47,028 nt of DNA from an uncultured Oscillospiraceae bacterium (GTDB taxonomy: Bacteria; Bacillota; Clostridia; Oscillospirales; Oscillospiraceae): positions 1 to 47,028 of the forward strand of contig CAJUEC010000015.1 of assembly GCA_910585155.1 (NCBI GenBank), given 5' to 3'. The translations under genes and the position numbers were made by a program. The notes beneath the pieces were generated by a model. That model had not been told where the DNA came from, searched no databases, and was given only the letters and a program-made list of their open reading frames with translations. Positions 32,040 to 40,155 of this stretch are shown here, in pieces (position 1 is the stretch's first letter; every line of letters starts with the position of its first letter).

Positions 32040-32068
32040 AGTTTACCGCAAAACAAGGTGGATTGCAA
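32040..32068 (-). promoter_or_regulatory. Promoter of the folT transcript
   Basis: TTGCAA (32068-32063) and TAAACT (32045-32040) on the minus strand are spaced by 17 bp. Transcription would start near 32033, right at the 5' end of the riboswitch. Confidence 0.6.
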
Positions 32069-32166
32069 GGGGCGAAATGGACAAAGTGCGGCGCTATTCA
32101 GGAAATCTCTGGCATACAAAGCGCCGGGAGACCCCGCCGAGAGGGGGCCGCCTCCCCCTCTCCGGG

Positions 32167-33018
32167 TCAAAGCTCCACCACATCCATAACCGCCCGCTCC
32201 ACGCACAGGGCGTTCCGGGTGTCCAGCACCAGGGACAGCTCCGCCATGCCCGCCGCCCCCATCTGGGGATGGAGCACAGCGGCGTATTGCAGCGTCTGGG
32301 GACAGCCCGCCATGCGCTCCAGGGAGAACCGCAGGGGCTGCGTCTGCGCAAACGCCCCGCAGGGGGTCTGCCTGAGGCAGATGGCCCCCTCCCCGCTGGC
32401 CGGGGGCATGGCACAGGCGGTCAGCGTGCACCGGACCGCGTAGGCCGCCCGCGGGTCCAGCCGGATCTGGGTGGGGTTGCACTCGCTCCAGCAGATGCAC
32501 TCCCCCTGGCGGGCCTTCTGCCGCCAGGGCAGGCGGCAGCCCGGACTCCACAGCAGCCCCGGCTGCCGCTCCGCCAGATGGAGGGCGCATTTCAGCCCGC
32601 CGGGCGGCGGGCACACCCCCGGCCCATAGACGGGAGGAGCCTCCGGCGGACAGGGCGCGCAGCCAGGAGGGTATGGAGCGGGACAGGGCGGCGGGCACGG
32701 TCTGGGCGGGGGGGCGGGGGGCGTCAGAGGCGGGCAGACCTCCAGCACCTTTTCCAGCTTATTCTTCAGCAGCATCTGATTCTGCGCCACCACGTCCAGC
32801 AGGGAGGCGACGCTTTTGTTCACCGCCAGCACATCCTGGGGCGCGGCGCAGGGCTTCGCGCCCGGCAGGGTGCCCAGGATGTACTGCAGCTTCTCGCCCT
32901 CAGCGTTGATAATGTGGCTCAGGGCCAGCTCCTCCATGGCGATGGAGGCGATAATCATGGTCAGGGCTTCCTCCCGCGTCAAATCAGCCCCATGGGGGGG
33001 AAAAGAAGGCATAGACAT
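32167..33018 (-). CDS. Cys/Pro-rich surface protein sharing the collagen-like proteins' N-terminal domain
   Basis: A 283-residue protein. Residues 1-95 match the N-terminal domain of the two collagen-like proteins encoded divergently: a MSMPSFP start, ASIAMEELALSHIINAEGEK, LQYILGTLPG and a helix ending KNKLEKVLEV. In place of Gly-X-Y repeats it has a Pro/Cys-rich linker (about 96-142: PPLTPPAPPPRPCPPPCPAP). A distinct Cys-rich C-terminal domain follows (ECICWSECNPTQI, RCTLTACAMPP), with more than ten cysteines that could cross-link. There is no signal peptide, as for spore-surface proteins. I infer a role in the outer spore or cell layer. GGAG lies 8 nt before ATG 33018. Confidence 0.75.
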   Translation of the reverse strand: MSMPSFPPHGADLTREEALTMIIASIAMEELALSHIINAEGEKLQYILGTLPGAKPCAAPQDVLAVNKSVASLLDVVAQNQMLLKNKLEKVLEVCPPLTPPAPPPRPCPPPCPAPYPPGCAPCPPEAPPVYGPGVCPPPGGLKCALHLAERQPGLLWSPGCRLPWRQKARQGECICWSECNPTQIRLDPRAAYAVRCTLTACAMPPASGEGAICLRQTPCGAFAQTQPLRFSLERMAGCPQTLQYAAVLHPQMGAAGMAELSLVLDTRNALCVERAVMDVVEL

Positions 33019-33280
33019 ATCGCATACTCCAGAATAACGCCCCGGTTTAGAAAATTGTCAATGTACCTGCTGGCAATGTTCAAGCAAGCCCTGGCACCGG
33101 GGCGGAATCGTGCGGCAAGGGCTCTTTCTGCCGCCGCTCCATCCTATGCCGGCGGCGGCGGCGCGTTCCGGGCTCACCCGCCGCGCAGCGGGCGCATAGG
33201 ATGCCTCGGGGCGCTTCATCGGGGATGCTTCCCCGCACCGCCATACTGTCGCGCCCCATATGGAAAGGAGACATTTTGCC

Positions 33281-34312
33281 ATGTCCATGCCCAGTTTTCC
33301 CAACGTTGACCCGCCCATTCGGCGGGAAGACGCGGTCAACCAGATCCTCTCCTCCATCGCCATGGAGGAACTGGGGCTGAGCCATATCCTCAACGCCGAG
33401 GGTGAAAAGCTGCAATATATCCTCGGCACCATCCCGGGCCTCAGCGGCCCCACCGCCACGGTGAGCGACGTGCTGGCCGCCAACGAGAGCGTCCGGGGCC
33501 TGCTGGAGACCGCCGCGCAGAACCAGCTCTTTTTGAAGAACAAAATGCAGGGCGCTCTCACCGCCTCTCCCATGCAGGGGCCCGCCGGCCCCACCGGGCC
33601 CACCGGCCCCACCGGCCCTGCCGGGGCCCCCACCGGGCCCACCGGCCCTGCCGGTCCCACCGGTCCCACCGGAGCTGTGGGCGCCACCGGTCCCATCGGC
33701 CCCGCCGGTCCCATCGGTCCCACGGGCCCCACCGGGGCGGACGGCCTGGCCGGAGCCACCGGCGCCACCGGCACCACAGGCCCCACTGGTCCCACCGGCC
33801 CCACCGGATCCGCCGGCCTCATCGGCCCCACCGGCCCCACCGGGGCGGACGGCCTGGCCGGAGCCACCGGCGCCACCGGCCCCACTGGTCCCACCGGGCC
33901 CAACGTCACCGCTACCTCCGCCTTTGCCGCCAACACCAGCGGTGCGGTGATCCCCGTCATTCTGGGGGGCACTCTGGTGCCCCTGCCCAACAGCCAGCTG
34001 CTGTCCCCGGACATCACCGTCAACGCGGGCAACACTGTGTTCACGGTGAACACCGCCGGGCGCTATCAGCTCTCCTATAACATCAACATCACCTTGGCTC
34101 TGGCCAGCGGCACCCGGCTGCTCATCAACGGCGCGCCCAACACCCCCTCCACGTTGGCCCCGGTGGTGTCCTTGAGCCATTTCTCCAATGAGATCCTGCT
34201 GGACCTGAACGCTGGGGACACCATCTCTCTGCAAATGTTCGGCATTGCGTCGGGGGCCACGCTGCTGCCCGGCTCCGCCGGGGCGGCCCTGACGGCTGTC
34301 CGCCTGAGCTGA
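33281..34312 (+). CDS. Collagen-like (BclA-type) surface protein 1
   Basis: A 343-residue protein in three parts. Residues 1-100 are the shared N-terminal domain (PIRREDAVNQILSSIAMEEL, GLSHILNAEGEKLQYILGTI). Residues about 101-207 are Gly-X-Y repeats, mostly GPT, GPA and GAT, with one interruption where an extra residue shifts the register (GPAGAPTGPT). Residues about 208-343 form a beta-rich C-terminal domain (ATSAFAANTSGAVIPVILGG, then VFTVNTAGRYQLSYNINITL) like the BclA jelly-roll tip. The many Thr residues in the repeats are potential glycosylation sites. ATG 33281 follows AAAGGAGA. There is no signal peptide, which suggests the exosporium or spore surface. Its paralogue follows 13 nt later. 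Confidence 0.88.
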   Translation: MSMPSFPNVDPPIRREDAVNQILSSIAMEELGLSHILNAEGEKLQYILGTIPGLSGPTATVSDVLAANESVRGLLETAAQNQLFLKNKMQGALTASPMQGPAGPTGPTGPTGPAGAPTGPTGPAGPTGPTGAVGATGPIGPAGPIGPTGPTGADGLAGATGATGTTGPTGPTGPTGSAGLIGPTGPTGADGLAGATGATGPTGPTGPNVTATSAFAANTSGAVIPVILGGTLVPLPNSQLLSPDITVNAGNTVFTVNTAGRYQLSYNINITLALASGTRLLINGAPNTPSTLAPVVSLSHFSNEILLDLNAGDTISLQMFGIASGATLLPGSAGAALTAVRLS

Positions 34313-34325
34313 GGAGGGGTGCTTC

Positions 34326-35423
34326 ATGTCTCAGCCCACATTCCCTCAGATTGATCCTCCGCTGTCCCGCGAGGGGAGCTTAAACCAGATCATCGCCTCC
34401 ATCGCCATGGAGGAGCTGAGCCTGAGCCACATTCTCAACGCGGAAGGCGAAAAGCTGCAATACGTCCTGGGCACCCTGCCCGGGCTGGACGAGGCGGCGG
34501 CCCTGGAGGAGGTCCTTCAGGTCAACCAGAGCGTGCAGGGCACCCTGTCCGGCATTGTGGAGCAGCAGATGATGCTCTCCGCCAAGCTGAGCGACGCCTT
34601 GAAGGCCCCCACCCTCCCCGGCCCCGCCGGTCCCACCGGGCCTGCCGGGCCGGAGGGGCCCGCCGAAGGTCCCACAGGGGCGGAGGGTCCCGCCGGCCCC
34701 ACGGGGGCGGAGGGTCCCATTGGCGCGGCGGGCCTCACCGGTCCCGATGGGCCCACCGGAGCCACAGGAGCCACGGGCGCCGCCGGCCTTGAGGGCCCCG
34801 AAGGCCCCGCTGGGGCCGCCGGTCCCACCGGGCCCACCGGGCCGGACGGTATTGCCGGGGCCACCGGTCCCACCGGGCCGGACGGAGCGGCGGGGGCCGC
34901 GGGCGCCACAGGAGCCACCGGGGCCACCGGGGCCCCGGGTCCCAACCCCACGGCCGCCTCCGCCTTTGCCGCCAACACCCAGGGCAGCTCCCTCTCGGTG
35001 GCGCTGGGGGGCATCCCGATCCCCCTGCCCGACGCCCAGCTGCTGTCCCCGGGCATCACCGCCAACGCTGGGAACACAACGTTTACTGTGGCCGCGGCGG
35101 GCACCTATCAGATCTCCTACCACGTGAACACCACCCTGGCCCTTCTCATGGGAACCCGGCTGGTGATCAACGGCGCGAACAACACCGCCTCCACCATCGC
35201 CCCGGTGCTGGCCTCCACCAGCTTTGAGAACAAGATCAAGGTCACCCTGCCCGCCAACTCCACCATCACCCTCCAGATGTATCCCATCACCCTGGCGGGG
35301 ACGGCGACCCTGGTGGGGAGCGGCGCGGGGGCGTCGCTGACCATCATCCGGCTGGAGGAAACCAGCGCTGCAGCCGGGTCCGGTCCCGAACATGACATTG
35401 ATACGCCCATCGAGGAGGAATGA
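34326..35423 (+). CDS. Collagen-like (BclA-type) surface protein 2
   Basis: A 365-residue paralogue of the preceding protein. The N-terminal domain (1-98: PLSREGSLNQIIASIAMEEL) is close to that of protein 1. Gly-X-Y repeats span about 99-207, with more Glu and Ala (GPEGPAEGPTGAEGPAGPTG) than in protein 1, so they are acidic. The C-terminal jelly-roll-like domain (ASAFAANTQGSSLSVALGGI, FTVAAAGTYQISYHVNTTLA) is followed by an acidic tail ending DTPIEEE. ATG 34326 follows GAGGAGGGG, and it is co-transcribed with protein 1. The different repeat charge may allow heterotypic trimers; this is inference. Confidence 0.88.
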   Translation: MSQPTFPQIDPPLSREGSLNQIIASIAMEELSLSHILNAEGEKLQYVLGTLPGLDEAAALEEVLQVNQSVQGTLSGIVEQQMMLSAKLSDALKAPTLPGPAGPTGPAGPEGPAEGPTGAEGPAGPTGAEGPIGAAGLTGPDGPTGATGATGAAGLEGPEGPAGAAGPTGPTGPDGIAGATGPTGPDGAAGAAGATGATGATGAPGPNPTAASAFAANTQGSSLSVALGGIPIPLPDAQLLSPGITANAGNTTFTVAAAGTYQISYHVNTTLALLMGTRLVINGANNTASTIAPVLASTSFENKIKVTLPANSTITLQMYPITLAGTATLVGSGAGASLTIIRLEETSAAAGSGPEHDIDTPIEEE

Positions 35424-35518
35424 ATCCGGCTAGTGGCGACCGCTGAAAGGTGTTCTCAACAGCCCATTCAACGATATTCTGACCGAAGAGCGGCGCGGCC
35501 GCTGCTTTGACACACCAT

Positions 35519-35548
35519 GGCCTCCCGCCGGCAAACCGGCGGGAGGCC
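35519..35548. repeat. Perfect 13-bp hairpin before the glycosyltransferase gene
   Basis: GGCCTCCCGCCGG (35519-35531) and its complement (35536-35548) form a stem with loop CAAA. No T run follows. It lies 30 nt before the glycosyltransferase start, between it and the collagen-like genes. It may be a weak terminator or processing site. Confidence 0.6.
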
Positions 35549-35578
35549 AAACACCGTAAAGCAAAGGAGGCTTTGTCT

Positions 35579-36649
35579 ATGGTAAGCGTCAGTCTTTGCA
35601 TGATTGTCAAAAACGAGGAGGACGTGCTGGAGCGGTGCCTGAACAGCGTGTCCGACCTGGTGGACGAGATCGTCATCGTGGACACCGGCTCCACCGACCG
35701 CACAAGGGAGATTGCCGCCCGGTTCACCCGCCTCATCTTCGATTTCCCCTGGCGGGACGACTTCGCCGCCGCCAGGAACGAGTCCTTCGCCCACGCCTCC
35801 ATGGACTACTGCATGTGGCTGGACGCGGACGATGTGCTTTTGGAGGCGGACCGGGCCGCCTTTCGGGAGCTGAAACAATCCCTGGACCCCGCCGTGTCGG
35901 TGGTGATGGCCCCTTACCACACCGGCTTTGACCAGAGCGGGCGGGTCACCTTCTCCTACCGCCGGGAGCGGCTCATCAAAAACCACGCCGGGATGAGCTG
36001 GGGCGGGGCCGTCCACGAGGCGATTGCCCCGGCGGGCCGGATCCACTACGCGGATTTCGCCGTCACCCACCGCAAGACCCGCCCCTCCGACCCGGACCGC
36101 AACCTGCGGATCTACCAGGCCCAGCTGGACGCTGGAAAAACGCTGGAGCCCCGGCACCAGTTCTACTATGGCCGGGAGCTGTACTACCACCAGCGCTGGG
36201 AGGAAGCCCTGACGGTCTTTGAGGACTTTCTGGCGGAGGGCCGGGGCTGGGTGGAAAACAACATCGACGCCTGCTGCCACTGCGCCTACTGCCGCGAGCA
36301 GCTGAATCAGCCCGAGGCGGCGCTGGCGGCGCTGCTGCGTACCTTTTCCTATGACCGGCCCCGGGCGGAGGCATGCTGCGAGCTGGGCCGGTGGTTTTTT
36401 CAGCGGGAGCGGTATTCCCAGGCGGCCTACTGGTACACCCTGGCCCTGACCTGCCCCCGGGACGACCGCCGGGGCGGATTCGTCTCCCCGGACTGCTACG
36501 GCTATCTGCCCTGCATCCAGCTGTGCGTCTGCTACAGCCGCCTGGGCGACCAAAAGCGGGCGGAGGCCTTCAACGAACTGGCCGCGGCCTGCAAGCCGGA
36601 CGACCCGGCGGCGCTCCACAACCGGGCCTATTTTCAAACGCCGGCATGA
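35579..36649 (+). CDS. Family 2 glycosyltransferase with TPR-like C-terminal half
   Basis: A 356-residue enzyme. Residues 1-200 are a GT-A fold (VSLCMIVKNEEDVLERCLNS, IVIVDTGSTDRTREIAARF, and the nucleotide-sugar/metal DxD motif in MWLDADDVLLEAD). The C-terminal half has TPR-like helices (FYYGRELYYHQRWEEALTVF, AALAALLRTF, CELGRWFFQRERYSQAAYWY). This layout is shared with bacterial protein glycosyltransferases of the SunS kind. ATG 35579 follows AAAGGAGG. Its place right after two Thr-rich collagen-like genes suggests that it glycosylates them, as happens to BclA in Bacillus; the substrate is inferred. Confidence 0.88.
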   Translation: MVSVSLCMIVKNEEDVLERCLNSVSDLVDEIVIVDTGSTDRTREIAARFTRLIFDFPWRDDFAAARNESFAHASMDYCMWLDADDVLLEADRAAFRELKQSLDPAVSVVMAPYHTGFDQSGRVTFSYRRERLIKNHAGMSWGGAVHEAIAPAGRIHYADFAVTHRKTRPSDPDRNLRIYQAQLDAGKTLEPRHQFYYGRELYYHQRWEEALTVFEDFLAEGRGWVENNIDACCHCAYCREQLNQPEAALAALLRTFSYDRPRAEACCELGRWFFQRERYSQAAYWYTLALTCPRDDRRGGFVSPDCYGYLPCIQLCVCYSRLGDQKRAEAFNELAAACKPDDPAALHNRAYFQTPA

Positions 36650-36669
36650 GCGCCCCCCTCCCCCTCTGT

Positions 36670-36940
36670 GACACAGGCCCGAAAGCCCTTGGCTTCCGGG
36701 CCTGTGTCTGTCGAAAAAGCCTCGCAGAGTTCGCGCCCACAGGTGCGAATCAAAATAAAATCCGTTTTTCCCGGCGACATGTGCGTCGGGAAAAACACTT
36801 CTCGGCCGAACAGCGCACTCACTGTCCGCCTGCGGCGGCCAGTGAGTGCGCGCGTGAGGCCGCAGACTATCCCGCCGGAAAGGGCCAAGCCCTTTCCGGC
36901 GGGCTGAGGCCCGGAGGCCCTTGGCTTCCGGGCCTGTGTC
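36670..36940. repeat. Hairpin-rich intergenic element with a duplicated 34-bp unit
   Basis: Within the roughly 400-bp gap 36650-37050 four strong hairpins follow one another. Hairpin 1: 36670-36681 with 36697-36708 (12 bp plus inner 5 bp). Hairpin 2: 36764-36772 with 36788-36796. Hairpin 3: 36813-36824 with 36840-36851 (12 bp). Hairpin 4: 36871-36885 with 36889-36903 (15 bp, 3-nt loop). A 34-bp unit (36675-36708, AGGCCCGAAAGCCCTTGG at its start) recurs at 36907-36940 with two differences. T runs are absent, so these are not ordinary terminators. No convincing gene is present. It may be a non-autonomous repeat or a structured RNA. Confidence 0.65.
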
Positions 36941-36989
36941 ATGCCGCGGCTCCAAAGGATTTCCCGACGGCCCTTTCCTGTAAATCCAG

Positions 36990-37018
36990 TTGAAATCAAG
37001 CGCTTGGGGTGCTATAAT
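36990..37018 (+). promoter_or_regulatory. Promoter of the binding-protein/chemoreceptor operon
   Basis: TTGAAA (36990-36995) and TATAAT (37013-37018) are spaced by 17 bp. The start near 37025 gives a short leader before ATG 37051. Confidence 0.75.
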
Positions 37019-37050
37019 ATTTCGGAAATTGATGGGAGGAATGGTAGACC

Positions 37051-38286
37051 ATGATGAAACGGCTTTTTCTTCTAATTCTATCCAGCTGCTTGCTTTTCCT
37101 GCTGGCCGCCTGCGACGGGCAGACCCAGGCTCCCGCCGAGAGCCCCCCCGCGGACGGACCGGTCGCCCTCACCGTGTGGGGCGCGGAGGAGGATGAGGCG
37201 CTGCTTCAGGAGATATTCGCCTCCTTCCAGGCCCACTATGCCGGCCAGGCCAGCTTCCAGATCACCTTCCAGCCCCAGAGCGAGTCCAACTGCAAGGACG
37301 TCCTGCTGGGCAACCTGGAGGGGGGCGCGGACGTGTTCGCCTTCGCCGACGACCAGGTGGCCGCCCTGGCCGCCGCCGGCGGGCTGGACCCCATCGGGGA
37401 CGAGGCCGCCATTCGCAGTACCACCCTCCCCGCCGCCGTGGAGGCGGCCAGCGTGGGCGGCACCCTCTACGCCTACCCGCTGACGGCGGACAACGGCTAC
37501 TTTCTATATTATAACAAGGCCTACTTCACCCAGGAGGACATTCAGAGCCTGGACCGGATTTTGGAGGTGGCCGCCCAGGCCGAAAAGCTGGTGGCCATGG
37601 ACTGGTCGTCCGCGTGGTATGTCTACGCCTTCTTCGGCAACACCGGGCTGGAGGTGGGCCTCAACGAGGACGGCATCACCAACTACTGCACCTGGAACAG
37701 CACTGAGGGGCCCATCCGGGGGGTGGACGTGGCCCGGTCCATGCTGAACATCTCGGCCAGCCCCGCCTTCGCCAACCGGCCGGATGGTGAATTTCTCGCC
37801 GGCGTGCGGGACGGCTCGGTCATCGCCGGAATCAGCGGCGTGTGGAACGCGGTGGCCGTCGAAGAGGCCTGGGGCAGGGACATGGGGGCGGCCAAGCTGC
37901 CCGTCTACACCTGCGCGGGCCAGCAGGTGCAGATGGCCTCCTTCTCCGGCTGCAAGCTCATCGGCGTCAACGCCTACTCTCAGCACCCGGAATGGGCGGC
38001 GCGGCTGGCGGAATGGATCACCAGCGAGGAAAACCAGCGCCTGCGCTTTGAACTGCGGGGACAGGGACCGGCCAACGTCAACGCCGCCAACTCCCCCCAG
38101 GTCCAGTCGTCCCAGGCCATCGCCGCCCTGCTGGAGCAGTCCAACTACTCCCAGCTCCAGCGGGTGGGGGGAAAATTCTGGGATCCCGTGTCCGAATTCT
38201 CCGGCAATATGGCCCTGGGCAACCCCTCCGGCGCCTCCCTTCAGACCCAGCTGGACCGGCTGGTCGAGGGCGTGAGCGCGCGGTAG
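37051..38286 (+). CDS. Extracellular solute-binding lipoprotein (ABC family 1-like)
   Basis: A 411-residue exported lipoprotein with signal peptide MMKRLFLLILSSCLLFLLAAC (lipobox LAAC, C21). The mature part has the pattern of family 1 sugar-type binding proteins (ALTVWGAEEDEALLQEIFAS, LGNLEGGADVFAFADDQVAA, YAYPLTADNGYFLYYNKAYF, GISGVWNAVAVEEAWG). No permease or ATPase genes are nearby. Instead a chemoreceptor gene starts 34 nt downstream on the same transcript, so this protein may act as a ligand carrier for taxis rather than uptake. GGGAGG precedes ATG 37051. The ligand, sugar or otherwise, is not predictable from sequence. Confidence 0.88.
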   Translation: MMKRLFLLILSSCLLFLLAACDGQTQAPAESPPADGPVALTVWGAEEDEALLQEIFASFQAHYAGQASFQITFQPQSESNCKDVLLGNLEGGADVFAFADDQVAALAAAGGLDPIGDEAAIRSTTLPAAVEAASVGGTLYAYPLTADNGYFLYYNKAYFTQEDIQSLDRILEVAAQAEKLVAMDWSSAWYVYAFFGNTGLEVGLNEDGITNYCTWNSTEGPIRGVDVARSMLNISASPAFANRPDGEFLAGVRDGSVIAGISGVWNAVAVEEAWGRDMGAAKLPVYTCAGQQVQMASFSGCKLIGVNAYSQHPEWAARLAEWITSEENQRLRFELRGQGPANVNAANSPQVQSSQAIAALLEQSNYSQLQRVGGKFWDPVSEFSGNMALGNPSGASLQTQLDRLVEGVSAR

Positions 38287-38320
38287 GCGCAGCTGTACAT
38301 CATCATCGGGAGGAGATCAC

Positions 38321-39907
38321 ATGAAAGGCAGGCTGACTTTGCAGCAGCGTCTGATTCTGCCCATCGTTCTGCTGGGCTTGATCGCGATGCTGTCCAACAT
38401 TCTGGCGGTATTCAGCATCAACAACGTTCACGCCAACGCGGGGACCATCGTGGACCAGTACATGGTCAGTGAGGAGCGGCTGGAGGACATCCGCCGGTCC
38501 GTCATGGACATACACCGCCTGGCCCTGTCCCACATCGTGGCGGCGGACCACGCCACCATGATCCGGCTGGTACAGGAAATCAAGGCGGAGGAGGCGGCTC
38601 TGGACGAAAAGCTCAGCGCCTATGAGGGCTTTGTCTCCCAGGCGGACCAGGAGAGCTACCAAGCCCTCCTGCGCGGCTACGACGAATTCAAGCACGCCCT
38701 GGTGAGCCTGGTCTGCGCCAGCGCCGACAGCAAGACCCAGGCGGCCTACGCCACCGCCAACGGGGACGTGGCCCGCTGGAGCGAGGCGGCGGAGGCGGAG
38801 CTCGACGCCCTCTCCGCCTCCGTCAGCGCCCAGGCGGGGGCGGCCCGGGGGCGGCTCACCCTGGTTTACATCATCTCCCTGATCACCAGCGCCGTCACCC
38901 TGACTCTGGGCGTTTTTCTGGTGGCGGCGGCCTTTCGGATCATCCGGCAGCACGTCCTCACCCCCATCCGCAGCGCGATGGACACCCTTCAGGACAGCTC
39001 TGAGCGCATCAGCGGCGTGGTGGGCGAGGTGCGCCAGCGGGCCCGGACCTCCACCGGCAGCGTCCGAAGCCTCTCCGGCCTGACCGATCAGCTCTCCGCC
39101 GCCCTGGAGGAGATCTCGGGCAGCGCCTCCGCCATCAGCGCCAGCGCCGCCGGCACCCAGGGGGACGCCCAGACCATGGCGGAGGAGTGCGCCGCCATCA
39201 CGGCCTACTCCGCGCAGATGCGGGAGCGGGCGGAGGAGATGGAGCGCTCCGCCCACAGGGAGACGGAGACCGTCCGGGCCAAAACAGCGGAGACCATGGC
39301 CATGCTGGAGCAGGCCATCGCGCGCAGCCGCAGCGTGGAGCAGATCGACAGCCTGACCAAGGACATTCTCAGCATCTCCTCCTCCACCAACCTCATCGCC
39401 GTCAACGCCTCCATTGAGGCCGCCCGGGCCGGGGAGGCAGGGGCCGGATTTTCCGTCGTGGCCCGGGAGGTCCACCAGCTGGCCGCCTCCTGCGCCGAGA
39501 CCGCCAACCGCATCCAGGAGGTCAACGGCGTGGTGGTGGGGGCGGTGGACTACCTATCCAGCAGCGCCCGGGAGCTGGCCGACTACCTGAGCCAGGCCAT
39601 TTTGGACCAGCTGGAGCGGTCCGTCCAGGCCGGACGCCAGTACCGGGAGGATTCAGACTACATCGGACACGAAATGGAGGACTTTAACCTCCGGGCCGAG
39701 CGGCTGAAGGCCGCCATGGACCAGGTTGCCGCCTCCATCTCCAGCATCTCCGGCTCCATCGACGGCGCGGCCTCCGGCATCTCCGGCGCCGCCGGCAGCA
39801 CCCGCGTCCTGGTGGAGGATATGGCGGGAATCTCCGCCGGAATGGATACCAACCAGGAGATCGTGGGGGAGCTGCAAAAGCAGATGGACGTATTTGCCAA
39901 CCTGTGA
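38321..39907 (+). CDS. Methyl-accepting chemotaxis protein
   Basis: A 528-residue receptor. TM1 lies at about 12-32 and TM2 at about 182-208, with an all-helical four-helix-bundle-type extracytoplasmic domain between them (VSEERLEDIRRSVMDIHRLA). A long coiled coil follows, without a clear HAMP domain. The signalling tip is SISSSTNLIAVNASIEAARA with GEAGAGFSVVAREVHQLAAS, diverging from the commoner QTNLLALNAAIEAARAGE (Ser replaces Gln, Val replaces Leu). ATG 38321 follows GGGAGGAG. Co-transcription with a solute-binding lipoprotein suggests indirect ligand sensing. A strong terminator follows. Confidence 0.92.
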   Translation: MKGRLTLQQRLILPIVLLGLIAMLSNILAVFSINNVHANAGTIVDQYMVSEERLEDIRRSVMDIHRLALSHIVAADHATMIRLVQEIKAEEAALDEKLSAYEGFVSQADQESYQALLRGYDEFKHALVSLVCASADSKTQAAYATANGDVARWSEAAEAELDALSASVSAQAGAARGRLTLVYIISLITSAVTLTLGVFLVAAAFRIIRQHVLTPIRSAMDTLQDSSERISGVVGEVRQRARTSTGSVRSLSGLTDQLSAALEEISGSASAISASAAGTQGDAQTMAEECAAITAYSAQMRERAEEMERSAHRETETVRAKTAETMAMLEQAIARSRSVEQIDSLTKDILSISSSTNLIAVNASIEAARAGEAGAGFSVVAREVHQLAASCAETANRIQEVNGVVVGAVDYLSSSARELADYLSQAILDQLERSVQAGRQYREDSDYIGHEMEDFNLRAERLKAAMDQVAASISSISGSIDGAASGISGAAGSTRVLVEDMAGISAGMDTNQEIVGELQKQMDVFANL

Positions 39908-39934
39908 CGCCGGTTCGGGCGGAATACCCGCTGC

Positions 39935-39978
39935 GGTCCCCCGAACGCCTGGTGTTCAGGCGTTCGGGGGACCTTTTT
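39935..39978 (+). terminator. Strong terminator after the chemoreceptor gene
   Basis: A 17-bp perfect stem (39935-39951 with 39957-39973, 5-nt loop) is followed by five T residues. Confidence 0.93.
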
Positions 39979-40146
39979 CGCGTTTTATGGTGTGGGAAGG
40001 CCCATGGAGGCAGCGCCGCGTCCCGCCGGCTGCCCACCCTTTTGCCGGCGCGGGCATAAGCTGGGAGGAGGGCCCGCGGCTGTAAGCACAGGTGCCCAGG
40101 GCTTCTCCCGCAGATCGTTTTTCGGGTAGATTTTTTTCCGGGGACA

Positions 40147-40155
40147 TGATATAAT
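40147..40155 (+). promoter_or_regulatory. Extended -10 promoter upstream of the Sel1-repeat gene
   Basis: TG, one base, then TATAAT (40150-40155). The -35 region is only T-rich. The MITE-like element begins at the next base, so transcripts would start about 6 nt inside the element. The stretch 39979-40146 shows no gene. Confidence 0.5.

Noticed and set aside
33031..33061. TTGACA and TATTCT on the minus strand before the Cys/Pro-rich surface gene
   Set aside because: Transcription would start after the ribosome site of the gene, so it cannot drive it as placed.
36670..36940. Possible CRISPR array
   Set aside because: Only one unit is duplicated, spacing is 232 bp, hairpins differ in sequence, and no cas genes are in the window.
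36634..36999. Open frames of about 120 codons on both strands of the hairpin element
   Set aside because: They follow from stop-poor GC-rich palindromes, lack ribosome sites and read through hairpins; composition is not protein-like.
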